A stretch of 64,000 nucleotides of DNA from Thiorhodococcus minor (GCF_010820565.1 NZ_JAAIJQ010000002.1:1-64000), one strand, 5' to 3'; positions 34,117-43,628 are shown, numbered from the stretch's first letter. The notes: generated from the sequence alone by a model not told the origin. Numbers and translations: made by a program.

Positions 34117-35637
34117 GTGGAAATCACGCTCCTGATCTTCTTGTCCAGCGGCTTGTTCCTAGGGTGGTCTCTGGGCGCCAACGACGCATCCAATGTCTTT
34201 GGCACGGCGGTCGCGAGCCGCATGATCAAGTTCACTACCGCGGCGATCATTTGCTCCGTGTTCGTGGTTCTGGGCGCCGTGATCAGTGGCGCCGGCGCCG
34301 CCCACGGGCTGGGGAAGCTCGGTCAGCTCAATGCATTGGGCGGTGCCTTCATGGCAGCTCTCTCGGCAGCGCTCACCGTCTACGCGATGACCCGGGCCAG
34401 CCTCCCGGTGTCGACCACGCAGGCGGTCGTCGGCGCCATCATCGGCTGGAACTGGTTCAGCGGCTCGATCACGGATACCGCGGCACTGACGAAGATCCTC
34501 GCGACCTGGGTCGCCTGTCCGCTGCTGGGAGCACTGTTCGGGGCCGTGATCTACAAGACCATGACCTACGTGATCGATCGCACCCGCGTTCACGTGCTGA
34601 GCCTAGACAGCTACACCAGGTTGGGACTGATTCTTGCGGGCGCCTTCGGCTCGTATAGCTTGGGCGCGAACAATATCGGCAACGTCATGGGCGTCTTCGT
34701 TCCCTCGTCGCCGTTCACCGAGGTGTCGATCGGCGGCTGGGTTACGTTGACCTCCGTGCAGCAGCTCTTCTTCTTTGGCGCCCTGGCCATCTGCGTCGGC
34801 GTCTTCACCTACTCCAAGCGCGTCATGATGACGGTCGGCAGCGGCGTCGTGCCCCTAAATCCCGTGGGAGCCTGGGTCGTCGTCATCTCGCACTCCATCG
34901 TGCTGTTCCTCTTCTCGTCCTTGACCTTGGAGCACTTCCTCGCCTCGAAGGGGCTGCCGACGATTCCCCTGATCCCGGTCTCCAGCTCGCAAGCCGTGAT
35001 CGGCGCCGTCATCGGCATCGGGCTTCTCAAAGGCGGCAAGGCGATCCGCTGGCGCGCCCTCGGCAGCATTGCCTCGGGCTGGGTCACGACCCCGATCGTG
35101 GCATCGCTGATCTGCTTCGTGATGCTTTTCGTTCTGCAGAACGTCTTCAATCAGGTGGTGTACCACAAGGTCTACTACGAGCTCAGCGAGCCGGCGATCG
35201 CGTACCTGCGCGAAGGCGGCATGCCGCCCGCCGGTCTCGCGTCCGTCGCCGGCGAGCGCATCGAAGGGGGCGTGGCCTTTCGCGACCGATTGCGAGCCCA
35301 AACCGAGCTGCCTCGAGCGCTCGAGGACAAGGTGATCGAGACGGCACGGCTGTTTCCGATGCGCATCACCCAGGAGGGTGTCGCTCAGGTAGACGCGGCC
35401 TACATCGCGCCGGCGCAATTGGAAGCAGTCAAGGCGCTGATCGGCAAGACCTTCCATTATCGCTGGCAGCTTCAGGAGGCGCTGGCCGCACTGGAGCCGG
35501 AATGGAAACTGCTGCCCAACACCAAGGTCAACAAGTCGCTGAACAAGCACCTGAAGGAGCAGCTGGAGTACATCTGCTCGGTGTTTCACGTCGAGCAGGC
35601 CGACCCTGAGGCTCCTCCGATGAGCATTCGCCGCTAG
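34117..35637 (+). CDS. Inorganic phosphate transporter, Pit family
   Basis: A 506-residue PHO4/Pit symporter. Both signature repeats are present: SLGANDASNVFGTAVASRM near residue 20 and SLGANNIGNVMGVFVPS near residue 183. About ten membrane helices are visible, with STTQAVVGAIIGW and SSSQAVIGAVIGIG in equivalent positions. The C-terminal 140 residues form a soluble domain (REGGMPPAGL onward) longer than in E. coli PitA and of unknown role. GTG start at 34117, with GAGGGGA upstream. It pairs with the DUF47 gene. The stop at 35635-35637 abuts IS1380 copy B. Confidence 0.9.
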   Translation: MEITLLIFLSSGLFLGWSLGANDASNVFGTAVASRMIKFTTAAIICSVFVVLGAVISGAGAAHGLGKLGQLNALGGAFMAALSAALTVYAMTRASLPVSTTQAVVGAIIGWNWFSGSITDTAALTKILATWVACPLLGALFGAVIYKTMTYVIDRTRVHVLSLDSYTRLGLILAGAFGSYSLGANNIGNVMGVFVPSSPFTEVSIGGWVTLTSVQQLFFFGALAICVGVFTYSKRVMMTVGSGVVPLNPVGAWVVVISHSIVLFLFSSLTLEHFLASKGLPTIPLIPVSSSQAVIGAVIGIGLLKGGKAIRWRALGSIASGWVTTPIVASLICFVMLFVLQNVFNQVVYHKVYYELSEPAIAYLREGGMPPAGLASVAGERIEGGVAFRDRLRAQTELPRALEDKVIETARLFPMRITQEGVAQVDAAYIAPAQLEAVKALIGKTFHYRWQLQEALAALEPEWKLLPNTKVNKSLNKHLKEQLEYICSVFHVEQADPEAPPMSIRR

Positions 35638-35940
35638 CCCGGATATCTCACCGGGGGATTGAAAAAGGGCCGCACTCTCAGGCTTGACGGATGCGCAATC
35701 AGGCAGTGATGCGCGCACGAGAGGGCGACCCTTCGATGACGGAGTGTCATGAGGCTCAGCTGGAATTTCACGGCCTGGGACGCCGTGAGGTGATTGGTCA
35801 GTCCAACGGTGGGGCGATCAGCTCCGATGGCGGTGGGCTGTTGTTGGTGGAGGTCGAGGCGCACACCGGCAGCATTGCCCGTCTGGCCGAGCAGTTTGTT
35901 GACCACCGCAATCCGGATCTGATCGAGCTGAGGGTGAAAT
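35634..35940 (+). mobile_element. Truncated IS1380-type left end, copy B
   Basis: The first 206 bases (35634-35839) match copy A at 27861-28066. This copy runs about 100 bases further into the transposase gene: from ATG 35736, TECHEAQLEFHGLGRREVIG, AISSDGGGLLLVEVEAHTGS and FVDHRNPDLIE, the N-terminus of IS1380 transposases. Homology ends near 35930 and the right end is absent. As in copy A, the element begins at the stop codon of the preceding gene. From 35941 to 36089 nothing is recognisable. Confidence 0.8.
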
Positions 35941-36089
35941 CACACTGCAAGCGCACCCGAAATGACTACACCACCGGCTGATTCGGCGCAGGTGTCCTGT
36001 CATTCTCCCTGGGGCCCCCAAATGCGGCTCCTTCCCCGCGCTGTGCCCCGCGGTTCGCGCCCGGCTGGCCAACTGGTGAGCGATCCGGG

Positions 36090-37589
36090 CTAGTTGAGCA
36101 CGCCACTGCGCTCCAGCAGCAGCTGGGTGAGCAGGGCGACTGGCCGGCCGGTTCCACCCTTCTCCTTGCCGCTGTTCCAGGCGATGCCCGCGATGTCGAG
36201 GTGTGCCCAGCGGTATTTCTTGGCGAAGCGTGACAGGAAGCAGGCGGCCGTGACGGCACCCGCGTCGCGCCCGCCGATGTTGGCGATGTCGGCGAAGTTG
36301 CTGTCGAGCTGGGACTGGTAGTCGTCCCAGAGCGGCATACGCCAGGCGCGGTCGGCGGCGGCCTCGCCGGCCTGGGTGATCTCCTCCGCGAGCTTGTCGT
36401 CCGCGGTGAAGAGCCCGGCGGGGTGCTTGCCCAGGGCGACCACGCAGGCGCCGGTCAGGGTCGCCATGTCGATGACGACGGCGGGGTCGAAGCGCTCGCA
36501 GTAGGTGAGGGCGTCGCAGAGGATGAGGCGGCCCTCGGCGTCGGTGTTGAGGATCTCGATGGTCTGACCCGACATGCTGGTGACGATGTCGCCGGGCTTG
36601 TTGGCGGCGCCGTCGGGCAGGTTCTCGGAGGCTGGCACCACGCCGATCAGGTTGATCGGCAGGTCGAGCTGGCAGGCCGCGAGCATGCTCCCGAAGACGC
36701 TGGCGCCGCCGCACATGTCGTACTTCATCTCGTCCATGTCGGCTGCGGGCTTGAGCGAGATGCCGCCGGCGTCGAAGGTGAGCCCCTTGCCGACCAGGAC
36801 GACGGGCTTGGCGTCCGACTTTCCGCCCCTGTGGTGCATGACGATCAGCTTCGCGGGCTCACGGCTGCCGCGCGAGACCGAGAGCAGGGCGCCCATGCCC
36901 AGGTCGGCCATCTTGTCTTCGTCGAGGATCTCGACCTTGAGGGGCTTGAAGTCCTTGCCGAGCTTGTGCGCCTGGTCGGCGAGATAGGACGGCGTACAGA
37001 TGTTCCCGGGCAGGTTGCCGAGCTCCTTGGCGAGTGCGATGCCGGACGCCATGGCGCTGCCATGCGCGGCGGCACGCTCGGCCTCCTTGGTCTCTTCCTT
37101 GGAGCCGACCCAGAGCGTCAGGCGCTTGAGCGGGGTCTTGGGGGCCTTCTTGTCCTCCTTGGTTTCCGCGTAGCGATAGACGCGGTCTTCCGTGGCGACG
37201 ACCAGGTCACGCAGGCCGGCGTAGAGGTCCGCGTCGCTCGGCAGGGGGCCGTACAGCGCGAGCGTCGCATCGCCGCAGCGCGCCTTCTGCAGCACGTCCG
37301 TGGCCGCGGCGATGGCCTTGCGCGCGACGGCTCGGGTGAAGTCCTTCTTCTTGCCCAGGCCCACCAGCAGGACGCGCTCGGCGGCCAGGCCCGGCAGGTC
37401 GTAGAGTATCAGGGTCTGCCCCGTCTCGCCGTCGAGGTCGCCCTTCTTGAGCAAGGCGCCGATGCGTCCGTTGGTGGCCGCGTCCACGTCCTCGGAGGGT
37501 CCGATGAGCTTGCGGCGATCGAACACTCCCAGGACGAGGCAGGGCGTCTTGTGATTGGCGATCTCACCGGTCTTGATCTTGAATTCCAT
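36090..37589 (-). CDS. pepA: Leucyl aminopeptidase (M17)
   Basis: A 499-residue cytosolic zinc/manganese aminopeptidase, full length for PepA. The metal and active-site motifs are intact: VGKGLTFDAGGISLKP, a MKYDMCGGASVFG segment with the metal Asp, and the M17 signature NTDAEGRLIL. The C-terminal IAGIAWNSGKEKGGTGRPV closes the fold. It is divergent from lptG, the arrangement typical for gammaproteobacteria except that lptF is missing between them. Its start is ATG 37589. Confidence 0.97.
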   Translation of the reverse strand: MEFKIKTGEIANHKTPCLVLGVFDRRKLIGPSEDVDAATNGRIGALLKKGDLDGETGQTLILYDLPGLAAERVLLVGLGKKKDFTRAVARKAIAAATDVLQKARCGDATLALYGPLPSDADLYAGLRDLVVATEDRVYRYAETKEDKKAPKTPLKRLTLWVGSKEETKEAERAAAHGSAMASGIALAKELGNLPGNICTPSYLADQAHKLGKDFKPLKVEILDEDKMADLGMGALLSVSRGSREPAKLIVMHHRGGKSDAKPVVLVGKGLTFDAGGISLKPAADMDEMKYDMCGGASVFGSMLAACQLDLPINLIGVVPASENLPDGAANKPGDIVTSMSGQTIEILNTDAEGRLILCDALTYCERFDPAVVIDMATLTGACVVALGKHPAGLFTADDKLAEEITQAGEAAADRAWRMPLWDDYQSQLDSNFADIANIGGRDAGAVTAACFLSRFAKKYRWAHLDIAGIAWNSGKEKGGTGRPVALLTQLLLERSGVLN

Positions 37590-37699
37590 CGCGTGGCTCC
37601 TGGCGATACTTGAGAGGGCGGGGCGGCCTGGGCTGGCCCGCTGTAACTGGTGTTAGGATGCTGGGATTAAAGTCTACAGAATGACGGGCCCGGGCCGAA

Positions 37700-38764
37700 G
37701 TGAGAATCCTTGACCGTTATGTCGCCTGGTCGGTGATCGAGGGCACCCTGCTGACGCTGGGCGCGCTGGTCCCGCTCATGGGCGTCTTCATCCTCGCCGA
37801 CGAGGTCGAGTCCATCGGCGTCGAGCACTATGGGCTCCTGGATGCCGTCCTCTTCATGCTGCTGAGCCTGCCCCGCTATCTCTATCAGGTGTTCCCCATC
37901 GCGACGCTGATCGGCGCGCTTATCGGTCTCGGGGCGCTGGCGAGCCGCTCCGAGCTGGTCGCCGTGCGGGCGGCCGGGATCTCCGTGTCTCAGATCGTGC
38001 GCGCGGCGCTTGCGGGCGGGGCCTTGCTTGCGATCCTGGCTGTGCTGCTCGGTGAGGTGGTGGCGCCCGCGGCCGAGCAGCGCGGCGTGGAGCTGCGGCG
38101 TCAGGCGCTCTCGGGCGACGTGGCCCAGCGCACGCGCTTCGGCTTCTGGGCGATCGATGATGGCTCCTATGTGAACATTCGCGAGATCCGCTCGGGCGCG
38201 CACTTGAGCGACATCTACATCTACCGCGTCGACAGCGGCGCCGGCTCGCTGGTCGCCACGCACGCGGGTGCCGCGCGCTATTCGGAGGGTCACTGGGTTC
38301 TGGAGGAGATCGCGCGCAGTCGTGTCGACGCCGATGGTGTCGAGGTCGAGCGCATCGACCGGGCCGAATGGGATTCCATGCTCGACCCCGAGCTGCTCAA
38401 GGTGGTGGTGGCGGATCCCCAGTCGTTGCCGGTCTGGGGGCTCTACAAGTACATCCGCTTCATGACGATCAACGAGCAGGACGCCGGGGCCTACGAGGTC
38501 GCCTTCTGGGGCAAGGTCCTGCATCCGGTGCTGACCCTGTCCATGATCTTCGTCGCCATTCCGCTGCTGCTCGGCTCTTCCCGGAGCACCGGGATGGCAC
38601 GGCGGATCTTCGCCGGGATCCTGGTCGGGATTCTCTATTACCTGCTGAGCCGGACCTTCGCCTATATGGCGCTGCTGTTCGGGATGAGCCCGCTGCTCGC
38701 CGCCATCGCGCCGCCCGCGCTCTTCGTGACGGCGGCGCTCTTGCTTCTGCGTCGCCTGGGCTGA
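37700..38764 (+). CDS. lptG: LPS export permease LptG
   Basis: A 354-residue permease of the LptBFG transporter that pulls lipopolysaccharide from the inner membrane. Layout is two N-terminal helices, a third at about 100-120, a periplasmic beta-jellyroll (about 130-265), and three C-terminal helices. It matches LptG, not LptF: ILDRYVAWSVIEGTLLTLG at the start, LGALASRSELVAVRAAGIS, and the EYHY-like LYKYIRFMTINEQDAGAYEV segment. GTG start at 37700, 110 bases from the divergent pepA start. No lptF precedes it. Confidence 0.93.
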   Translation: MRILDRYVAWSVIEGTLLTLGALVPLMGVFILADEVESIGVEHYGLLDAVLFMLLSLPRYLYQVFPIATLIGALIGLGALASRSELVAVRAAGISVSQIVRAALAGGALLAILAVLLGEVVAPAAEQRGVELRRQALSGDVAQRTRFGFWAIDDGSYVNIREIRSGAHLSDIYIYRVDSGAGSLVATHAGAARYSEGHWVLEEIARSRVDADGVEVERIDRAEWDSMLDPELLKVVVADPQSLPVWGLYKYIRFMTINEQDAGAYEVAFWGKVLHPVLTLSMIFVAIPLLLGSSRSTGMARRIFAGILVGILYYLLSRTFAYMALLFGMSPLLAAIAPPALFVTAALLLLRRLG

Positions 38765-38806
38765 GCCCTTGCGTCAGCTCGGTAGCGGCTGCCTCGGCTG
38801 GAAGGC

Positions 38807-38874
38807 GGCCGCGTCCGTGGCTGGACGCGGCCTGGCTCGCCCTCGATTCTAGGACCCCGCCGATCTCGGCGGGG
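38807..38874. terminator. Paired hairpins between convergent genes
   Basis: Two strong stem-loops lie between lptG and the convergent RDD gene: a perfect ten-base stem GGCCGCGTCC / GGACGCGGCC with a six-base loop (38807-38832), and CCCCGCCGA-TC-TCGGCGGGG (38855-38874). Neither has a clear U-run, but placement suggests transcript ends for both directions. Confidence 0.55.
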
Positions 38875-38923
38875 GCGCCGAGGTTGGCGCCCAGCCGGGG
38901 CGAGGAGGGCAGTCGCCGCTCGC

Positions 38924-39379
38924 TCAGGCGGCCTTCTGGGTCAGCACGAGGCGGGTCCCGGACCTGCTATCGTGCAAGGCGAGTCCCTCGCGATTGAAGA
39001 GGCTCAGCCAGAGTCCGAGCCCGGCGGGAACGAAGCTGACGATCGACCAGACGAAGCGCTTGAGGGCCGTGCCCATGCCGATGTCGTGGCCGTCGTTGTC
39101 GACGACGCGCAGGCGCCAGGCCCGCATGCCTAGGGTCTGGCCGCCGTGGGTCCAGAAATAGACATAGAAGCCCGCGATCACGGCGAGCAGATAGAGGCGC
39201 ATCAGGGTCAGTGGGAGGAAACTCTCGTAGACGGGGTGTCCGGTGACGACCTCATAGGGGATGACGACGATGGCGTTGGCCAGCATGAGCACGCCGAGCA
39301 GCACAACGACGTCGTAGAGCAGGGCCCCGAGGCGTCTCAGGACGGAAGGTTTCTGGGCTTGTGACAGATCGAGTTGCAT
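38924..39379 (-). CDS. RDD-family membrane protein
   Basis: A 151-residue RDD protein. The family name motif appears as VLRRLGALLYDVVVLLG, with Arg and Asp in the first helix. The second signature, GGQTLGMRAWRLRVVD, follows the middle helices, and a WSIVSFVPAGLGLWLSLFN helix and HDSRSGTRLV end complete it. RDD proteins are small membrane proteins, some linked to ion transport. Function is unknown here. The start is ATG 39379; transcription is convergent with lptG and divergent from the kinase gene. Confidence 0.88.
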   Translation of the reverse strand: MQLDLSQAQKPSVLRRLGALLYDVVVLLGVLMLANAIVVIPYEVVTGHPVYESFLPLTLMRLYLLAVIAGFYVYFWTHGGQTLGMRAWRLRVVDNDGHDIGMGTALKRFVWSIVSFVPAGLGLWLSLFNREGLALHDSRSGTRLVLTQKAA

Positions 39380-39439
39380 CTTCTTTCAGTTGTCGAAACA
39401 GGGTTGTCGGGAAGTCGCTCCTAACAAGAAGCCACCATT

Positions 39440-42037
39440 GTGATTCGAATTTCTATTAAACCACTTCTGTTCAGGCTTTTGCGACGGGTTCCGATGCCGT
39501 GGATCGCGATCGTCATCGGGCTGGTCGCAGGTCTCGTCATCTGGACGACGCTCGATCAGGTGCAGAGCCGCCAGGTCGACAAGATCTTCGGACAGGAGCT
39601 CGAGGTGCAGCTCGAGCTGCGGGCGCGCGAGAGCCTGATCCGCTTCGACCGCTACCTCTCGAGCTATGCCGCGACCACGCGTCTGCTCGCCAATCACCGT
39701 AAGCTCTCCGAATACCTGGAGCCGCTCTTCTGGTCGCCGGAGGAGACCGTGGATCCGGTGATCTACAAGGACTTCCGCCCGACTTGGCTGCCCGATTTCT
39801 TCGAGCGCGACGCCCTGAGTCCGCCCAGTCATGTCTTGCTGACGGACCCGAGCGGTCAGGTGCGGGAGATCTTTCAGCCGGGGCCGACGCAGGCTCCCGC
39901 GGAGGTTGCGTCCTCAGTGCCGACGCAGTTCCTCGACGAGCGCGAGGTAAGAACGGTGATCGAGCGCCTGGGCAATCGTCTATACCTGCTCGCGAGCGAT
40001 GCCGTCGAGGATGCCGGTGGCTACGACATGGGCTATCTGGTGGTGCTGGTGCCTGTCGACGACGCCTTCCTGGCGGCATCGCAGCGCGGTCTCAACGTCG
40101 TCCGCGCGGCGGTGGCCCTGGTCGACAGCGACGACCAGAAGATCGTCGCCAGCCTGGATTCGCAGGCGCTCATCCCGGAGACGACGCTCGGCGATTGGGA
40201 GGACACCTATGTCATTACCTCGCAAGCCCTGCCGGAGTACGAGGGGGCCAACTCCAATCTGCTGTTCGCCACCTTCGTGCCCCATGCCAGCGTGGAGAAG
40301 ATGTCCAGGCACGTGCGCATCTTCGAGCGGCGTCAGCGCTTCATCGCGGCGGCGGTCTACATCCTTGTCTTCACCGCGGTGATCTACCTGGTCTCCTCGC
40401 GCCTCAACAAGGTGCTCAAGCGGATGACGCGCTTCTCGCAGCGCGCGCTCGGCATCGCCGAGCCCGGCTTCGATCGCGGCGGCAATCAGCTGGTTCTGCT
40501 CGAGGATTGGATCCAGCACTTCACCCAGCTGGTGCTGACGGCCCGCGAGGAGATGAGCCGCAAGCATCAGGCCGAGATGCGTGAGAGCGAGGCGCTCAAG
40601 GCCGCCATGATGGAGGCCTCGCTGGACGCCATCGTGACCCTGAACCATGGCGGGCGGGTGATCGAGTACAATCCCTCGGCCGAGCGCCTATTCGGCATGA
40701 CCCGCTCCGCCGCCATCGGAGTCGTCTTCACCGAGCGTTTCATGCCTGAGGTGACGCGCGCGGCCTTCAAGCGCCTCTTGGACCGCTCTCAGCACCTGGG
40801 GCGGGAGCCGCTTGGCCGGGGCGAGCTGATCGTCGCGAGGGCCGACGGCTCCGAGGTGCCTGTCGAGATCTCCATCGCCCCCATCGCGCTGGTCGACGAG
40901 CGCGTCTACACCCTCTACATCCATGACATCAGCAGCCGCAAGCAGGCGGAGCAGGAGATCAAGAGCCTCGCCCGGTTCGCGAGCGAGAGCCCCAATCCTA
41001 TCCTGCGGGTGACAGACGCGGGCCTGATTGTCTACGCGAACAGCGCGAGCCGCCCCTTGCTGCGGGCCTGGGAGGCCGAGCCTGGAGAGGGCTTGCCCGC
41101 CGACTGGGCCGCTGCGGTCTCCGTGGCGGCGCGCACGGGCCGGCCCCTGGAGCGCGAGCTGGAGATTTCGGGGCAGGTCTACTCGCTCCTGTTTGCGCCC
41201 ATCCGCGATCTCGGCTATGTGAACATTTACGCGCGCGACATCACGGCCGTCCGGCGTGCCGAGCAAGAGTCGCGCCAGCATCAGGCGGAGCTGGTCCATG
41301 TCTGTCGCTTGAGCACCATGGGCGAGGTCGCGACGGGAATGGCCCACGAGCTGAATCAGCCCCTGTCGGCCATCGTCAACTACGCCAATGGCTGCACGCG
41401 ACGCCTGCAGAGCGGTGTCGGCCAGCCGCAGGAGCTGGTTGGCGCCATGGACCAGATCACCGCGCAGGCGAAGCGCGCGAGCGAGATCATTCGGCGCTTG
41501 CGCGCGCTGGTCGGCAAGCAGCCGCCGACACGCACCCATGCCGACCTCAATCATCTCGTCCGCGAGGTCTGCTCCTTCCTCGAGTTCGAGACCACGCGGC
41601 TTGGCGTGCGGATCCTGCTCGATCTCAGCGAGGAGGCGATCCCTATCTGCGTCGATCTGGTTCAGATCGAGCAGGTGCTGCTCAACCTGGTCGGCAATGC
41701 GCTCGATGCGCTCGAGATGCGGCCCGAGGGGCGGCGCCAGCTCCGGATTCGCTCCGACGTCGACTCCGGGAAGGCGCACGTGAGCGTGGCGGACAGTGGC
41801 CCCGGGATCGCGCCCGAGCGGATCGCGACCCTGTTCGACGCCTTCGTGACGACCAAGGAGAAGGGGATGGGCATGGGGCTGGCGATCAGCCAGACCATCG
41901 TCGAGAATCACGAGGGTCGGATCTGGGCCGAGTCCGATGTCGGTGTGGGATCGACCTTTCACCTGAATCTGCCGCTGGCCGAGCGGCCCGCCGACGAGAC
42001 TAGAGACGTGATCGAATCGCTGGAAACCCTAGGATGA
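39440..42037 (+). CDS. FixL/TtrS-type multi-PAS sensor histidine kinase
   Basis: An 865-residue membrane kinase. TM1 is at about 20-38 (WIAIVIGLVAGLVIWTTL), a roughly 265-residue periplasmic sensor follows, and TM2 is at about 307-325. A HAMP-like linker leads to two PAS domains (about 375-500 with YNPSAERLFGM, and 510-615). The HisKA box is GMAHELNQPLSAIVNYANG (His at about 636), and the ATPase has NLVGNALDALE, DSGPGI and GMGMGLAIS. The HELNQPL box groups it with FixL/DctB/TtrS-type kinases that partner FixJ-family regulators, one of which overlaps its end by four bases. No heme-binding His pattern is obvious, so the signal is probably periplasmic. Confidence 0.9.
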   Translation: MIRISIKPLLFRLLRRVPMPWIAIVIGLVAGLVIWTTLDQVQSRQVDKIFGQELEVQLELRARESLIRFDRYLSSYAATTRLLANHRKLSEYLEPLFWSPEETVDPVIYKDFRPTWLPDFFERDALSPPSHVLLTDPSGQVREIFQPGPTQAPAEVASSVPTQFLDEREVRTVIERLGNRLYLLASDAVEDAGGYDMGYLVVLVPVDDAFLAASQRGLNVVRAAVALVDSDDQKIVASLDSQALIPETTLGDWEDTYVITSQALPEYEGANSNLLFATFVPHASVEKMSRHVRIFERRQRFIAAAVYILVFTAVIYLVSSRLNKVLKRMTRFSQRALGIAEPGFDRGGNQLVLLEDWIQHFTQLVLTAREEMSRKHQAEMRESEALKAAMMEASLDAIVTLNHGGRVIEYNPSAERLFGMTRSAAIGVVFTERFMPEVTRAAFKRLLDRSQHLGREPLGRGELIVARADGSEVPVEISIAPIALVDERVYTLYIHDISSRKQAEQEIKSLARFASESPNPILRVTDAGLIVYANSASRPLLRAWEAEPGEGLPADWAAAVSVAARTGRPLERELEISGQVYSLLFAPIRDLGYVNIYARDITAVRRAEQESRQHQAELVHVCRLSTMGEVATGMAHELNQPLSAIVNYANGCTRRLQSGVGQPQELVGAMDQITAQAKRASEIIRRLRALVGKQPPTRTHADLNHLVREVCSFLEFETTRLGVRILLDLSEEAIPICVDLVQIEQVLLNLVGNALDALEMRPEGRRQLRIRSDVDSGKAHVSVADSGPGIAPERIATLFDAFVTTKEKGMGMGLAISQTIVENHEGRIWAESDVGVGSTFHLNLPLAERPADETRDVIESLETLG

Positions 42038-42654
42038 CTCTTGACGCAACCGTATTCGTGGTCGACGACGATCAGGCCATGCGCACCTCGCTCCAATGGC
42101 TGATCGAGGCGACTGGCATGACCGTGAAGACCTATGATTCCGCCGCCGCCTTTCTTAAAGACTATTACCCGGGCCGCGCCGGCTGCCTGCTGCTGGATGT
42201 GCGGATGCCGGGCATGAGCGGGCTCGAGCTGCAGGCGCATCTGGCCACGGAGGGGCATCGTCTGCCCGTCATCATGATCACCGGCCACGGTGACGTGGCC
42301 ATGGCGGTGCGCGCCATGAAGGCCGGTGCCGTCGATTTCATCGAGAAGCCCTTTCACGACGAGGATCTGCTGCGCAGCATCCGCAATGCCCTGGAGTTCG
42401 ATGAGAAGACGCGCGCCAGCCGCCTGGCGAAGGCGGAGATCGTCAGGCGTCTTGCGGAGCTGACGCCGCGCGAGCATGAGGTGATGGGCATGGTCACGGA
42501 CGGCAGATCGAACAAGGAGATCGCGGCGGCGCTCGGGGTGAGCGCCAAGACCGTCGAGGCCCACCGCGCGCGCGTCATGGAGAAGATGCGGGCCGACTCG
42601 CTGGCGGATCTCGTCCGCATGGCGCTGATCGCGGCACCCGAAGGTCCGCTGTAA
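42034..42654 (+). CDS. FixJ-family response regulator
   Basis: A 206-residue regulator. The receiver domain has DDDQAMRTSL acidic residues, phospho-acceptor Asp55 in LLLDVRMPG, Thr in ITGHGDV and Lys in EKPFHDE. The C-terminal LuxR-type helix-turn-helix is LTPREHEVMGMV ... NKEIAAALGVSAKTVEAHRA. ATGA overlap with the kinase stop shows co-translation. The order and domain types match FixLJ/TtrSR pairs. Target genes are not apparent in the window. A repeat region, not a clear terminator, follows. Confidence 0.95.
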   Translation: MTLDATVFVVDDDQAMRTSLQWLIEATGMTVKTYDSAAAFLKDYYPGRAGCLLLDVRMPGMSGLELQAHLATEGHRLPVIMITGHGDVAMAVRAMKAGAVDFIEKPFHDEDLLRSIRNALEFDEKTRASRLAKAEIVRRLAELTPREHEVMGMVTDGRSNKEIAAALGVSAKTVEAHRARVMEKMRADSLADLVRMALIAAPEGPL

Positions 42655-42683
42655 GGCGATTTCCGAGCATCCTCATGCCAATC

Positions 42684-42737
42684 GCCCGCTACGCGCTCTT
42701 CTCGGTAGGAGCCCGCTACGCGCTCTTCTCGGTAGGA
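42684..42737. repeat. Two tandem 27-base repeats next to a REP arm
   Basis: The 27-base unit beginning GCCCGCTACGCGCTC and ending CTCGGTAGGA occurs twice without a gap (42684-42710, 42711-42737) and runs into GCCCGCTTGCGGGCGA, the GTAGGAGCCCGCTTGC motif of the palindrome at 11672-11727. This looks like local slippage within a REP-type repeat. From 42755 to 42899 nothing else is seen. Confidence 0.75.
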
Positions 42738-42899
42738 GCCCGCTTGCGGGCGATGCCTCCGGGAGACGCGGGATCGATGAGCCATCAGGGGCGCCGCGCT
42801 CTCATCCCCCCATGCGTTTGCGCAGCATCATGGGCTTCCCGAGTGCCATGGGTTGTTGGTACGGCAATTTTGAGAAATCGCCTCAGTGCACGAAGCGAC

Positions 42900-43628
42900 C
42901 TAGCCGGGCCGCTCTCCTTTGCGCCCGACGAAGACGTAGTAGGGGACCCTGAGGCCCGGCAGATAGGGCACTGGGGCGCGACGCTCCAGTAGCTCGTGCC
43001 GGGGAAGCCGCCGGATGAGCTGGCGCAGATGCTCCGGGCTCGGGTGGACGCCGTCGTGTCCGAACCAGCGCGGCCAAAAGTGTCTGCCGAAGGCGCCGTG
43101 GCGCGCGCTGCCGGGACCGCCCTTGGCGTCCGAGACATAGAAATCCACCACCCCGAGCACTCCGCCGGGCTTGAGCATCGCAATGGCATTTGCCATGGCC
43201 GCGTCCCAGCTCGGAATCATCGTCAGCGCGTAGGAGAAGAAGACCGCGTCGGGCGGCACGTCGGGACGGTAGGTGGTCGCGTCCGCCTCGATCGCCCGCA
43301 CGTTGCCCATGGCGCGCGTGCGCTCGCGTGCCTGCTCCAAGAGCGCCGGACAGAGGTCGACGAGCGTGACGGTCTTGAAGCTGGCGAGCCGCTCGCCGAA
43401 GTGGGCTAGGTTGCTTCCTGTCCCGGCGCCGAGCTCGACGACATGGGCGCCCGCTGGAACCTCCATGAGCCGCACCAGCGCATCGCGTCCGTGCAGCAGG
43501 CGCTCGCGGAAGCGGTCGTAGTCCCTGGCTTGAGGGGCGTAGAAGGCCTGGAGCCGCTCGGCGTGAGAGCCCCGCCGGGGCTGGCCGAGCAGTAGGCGCA
43601 GCAGGACGCGTGCGTCCGTGGCGATCAT
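42900..43628 (-). CDS. btaB: BtaB-like S-adenosylmethionine N-methyltransferase (betaine lipid)
   Basis: A 242-residue class I methyltransferase. AdoMet motif I is VVELGAGTGSNLAHF (about 50-64), followed by TLVDLCPALLEQAR and the motif IV region DAVFFSYALTMIPSW. A LKPGGVLGVVDFYVSD strand is typical of BtaB. BtaB adds three methyl groups to diacylglyceryl-homoserine, giving DGTS, a phosphate-free membrane lipid. ATG 43628 overlaps the btaA stop (ATGA), and BtaA is the preceding enzyme of the pathway, which makes the call firm. Confidence 0.88.
   Translation of the reverse strand: MIATDARVLLRLLLGQPRRGSHAERLQAFYAPQARDYDRFRERLLHGRDALVRLMEVPAGAHVVELGAGTGSNLAHFGERLASFKTVTLVDLCPALLEQARERTRAMGNVRAIEADATTYRPDVPPDAVFFSYALTMIPSWDAAMANAIAMLKPGGVLGVVDFYVSDAKGGPGSARHGAFGRHFWPRWFGHDGVHPSPEHLRQLIRRLPRHELLERRAPVPYLPGLRVPYYVFVGRKGERPG

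Noticed and set aside
36423-37613. A 396-codon plus-strand frame
   Set aside because: It is antisense to pepA, whose motifs are complete.
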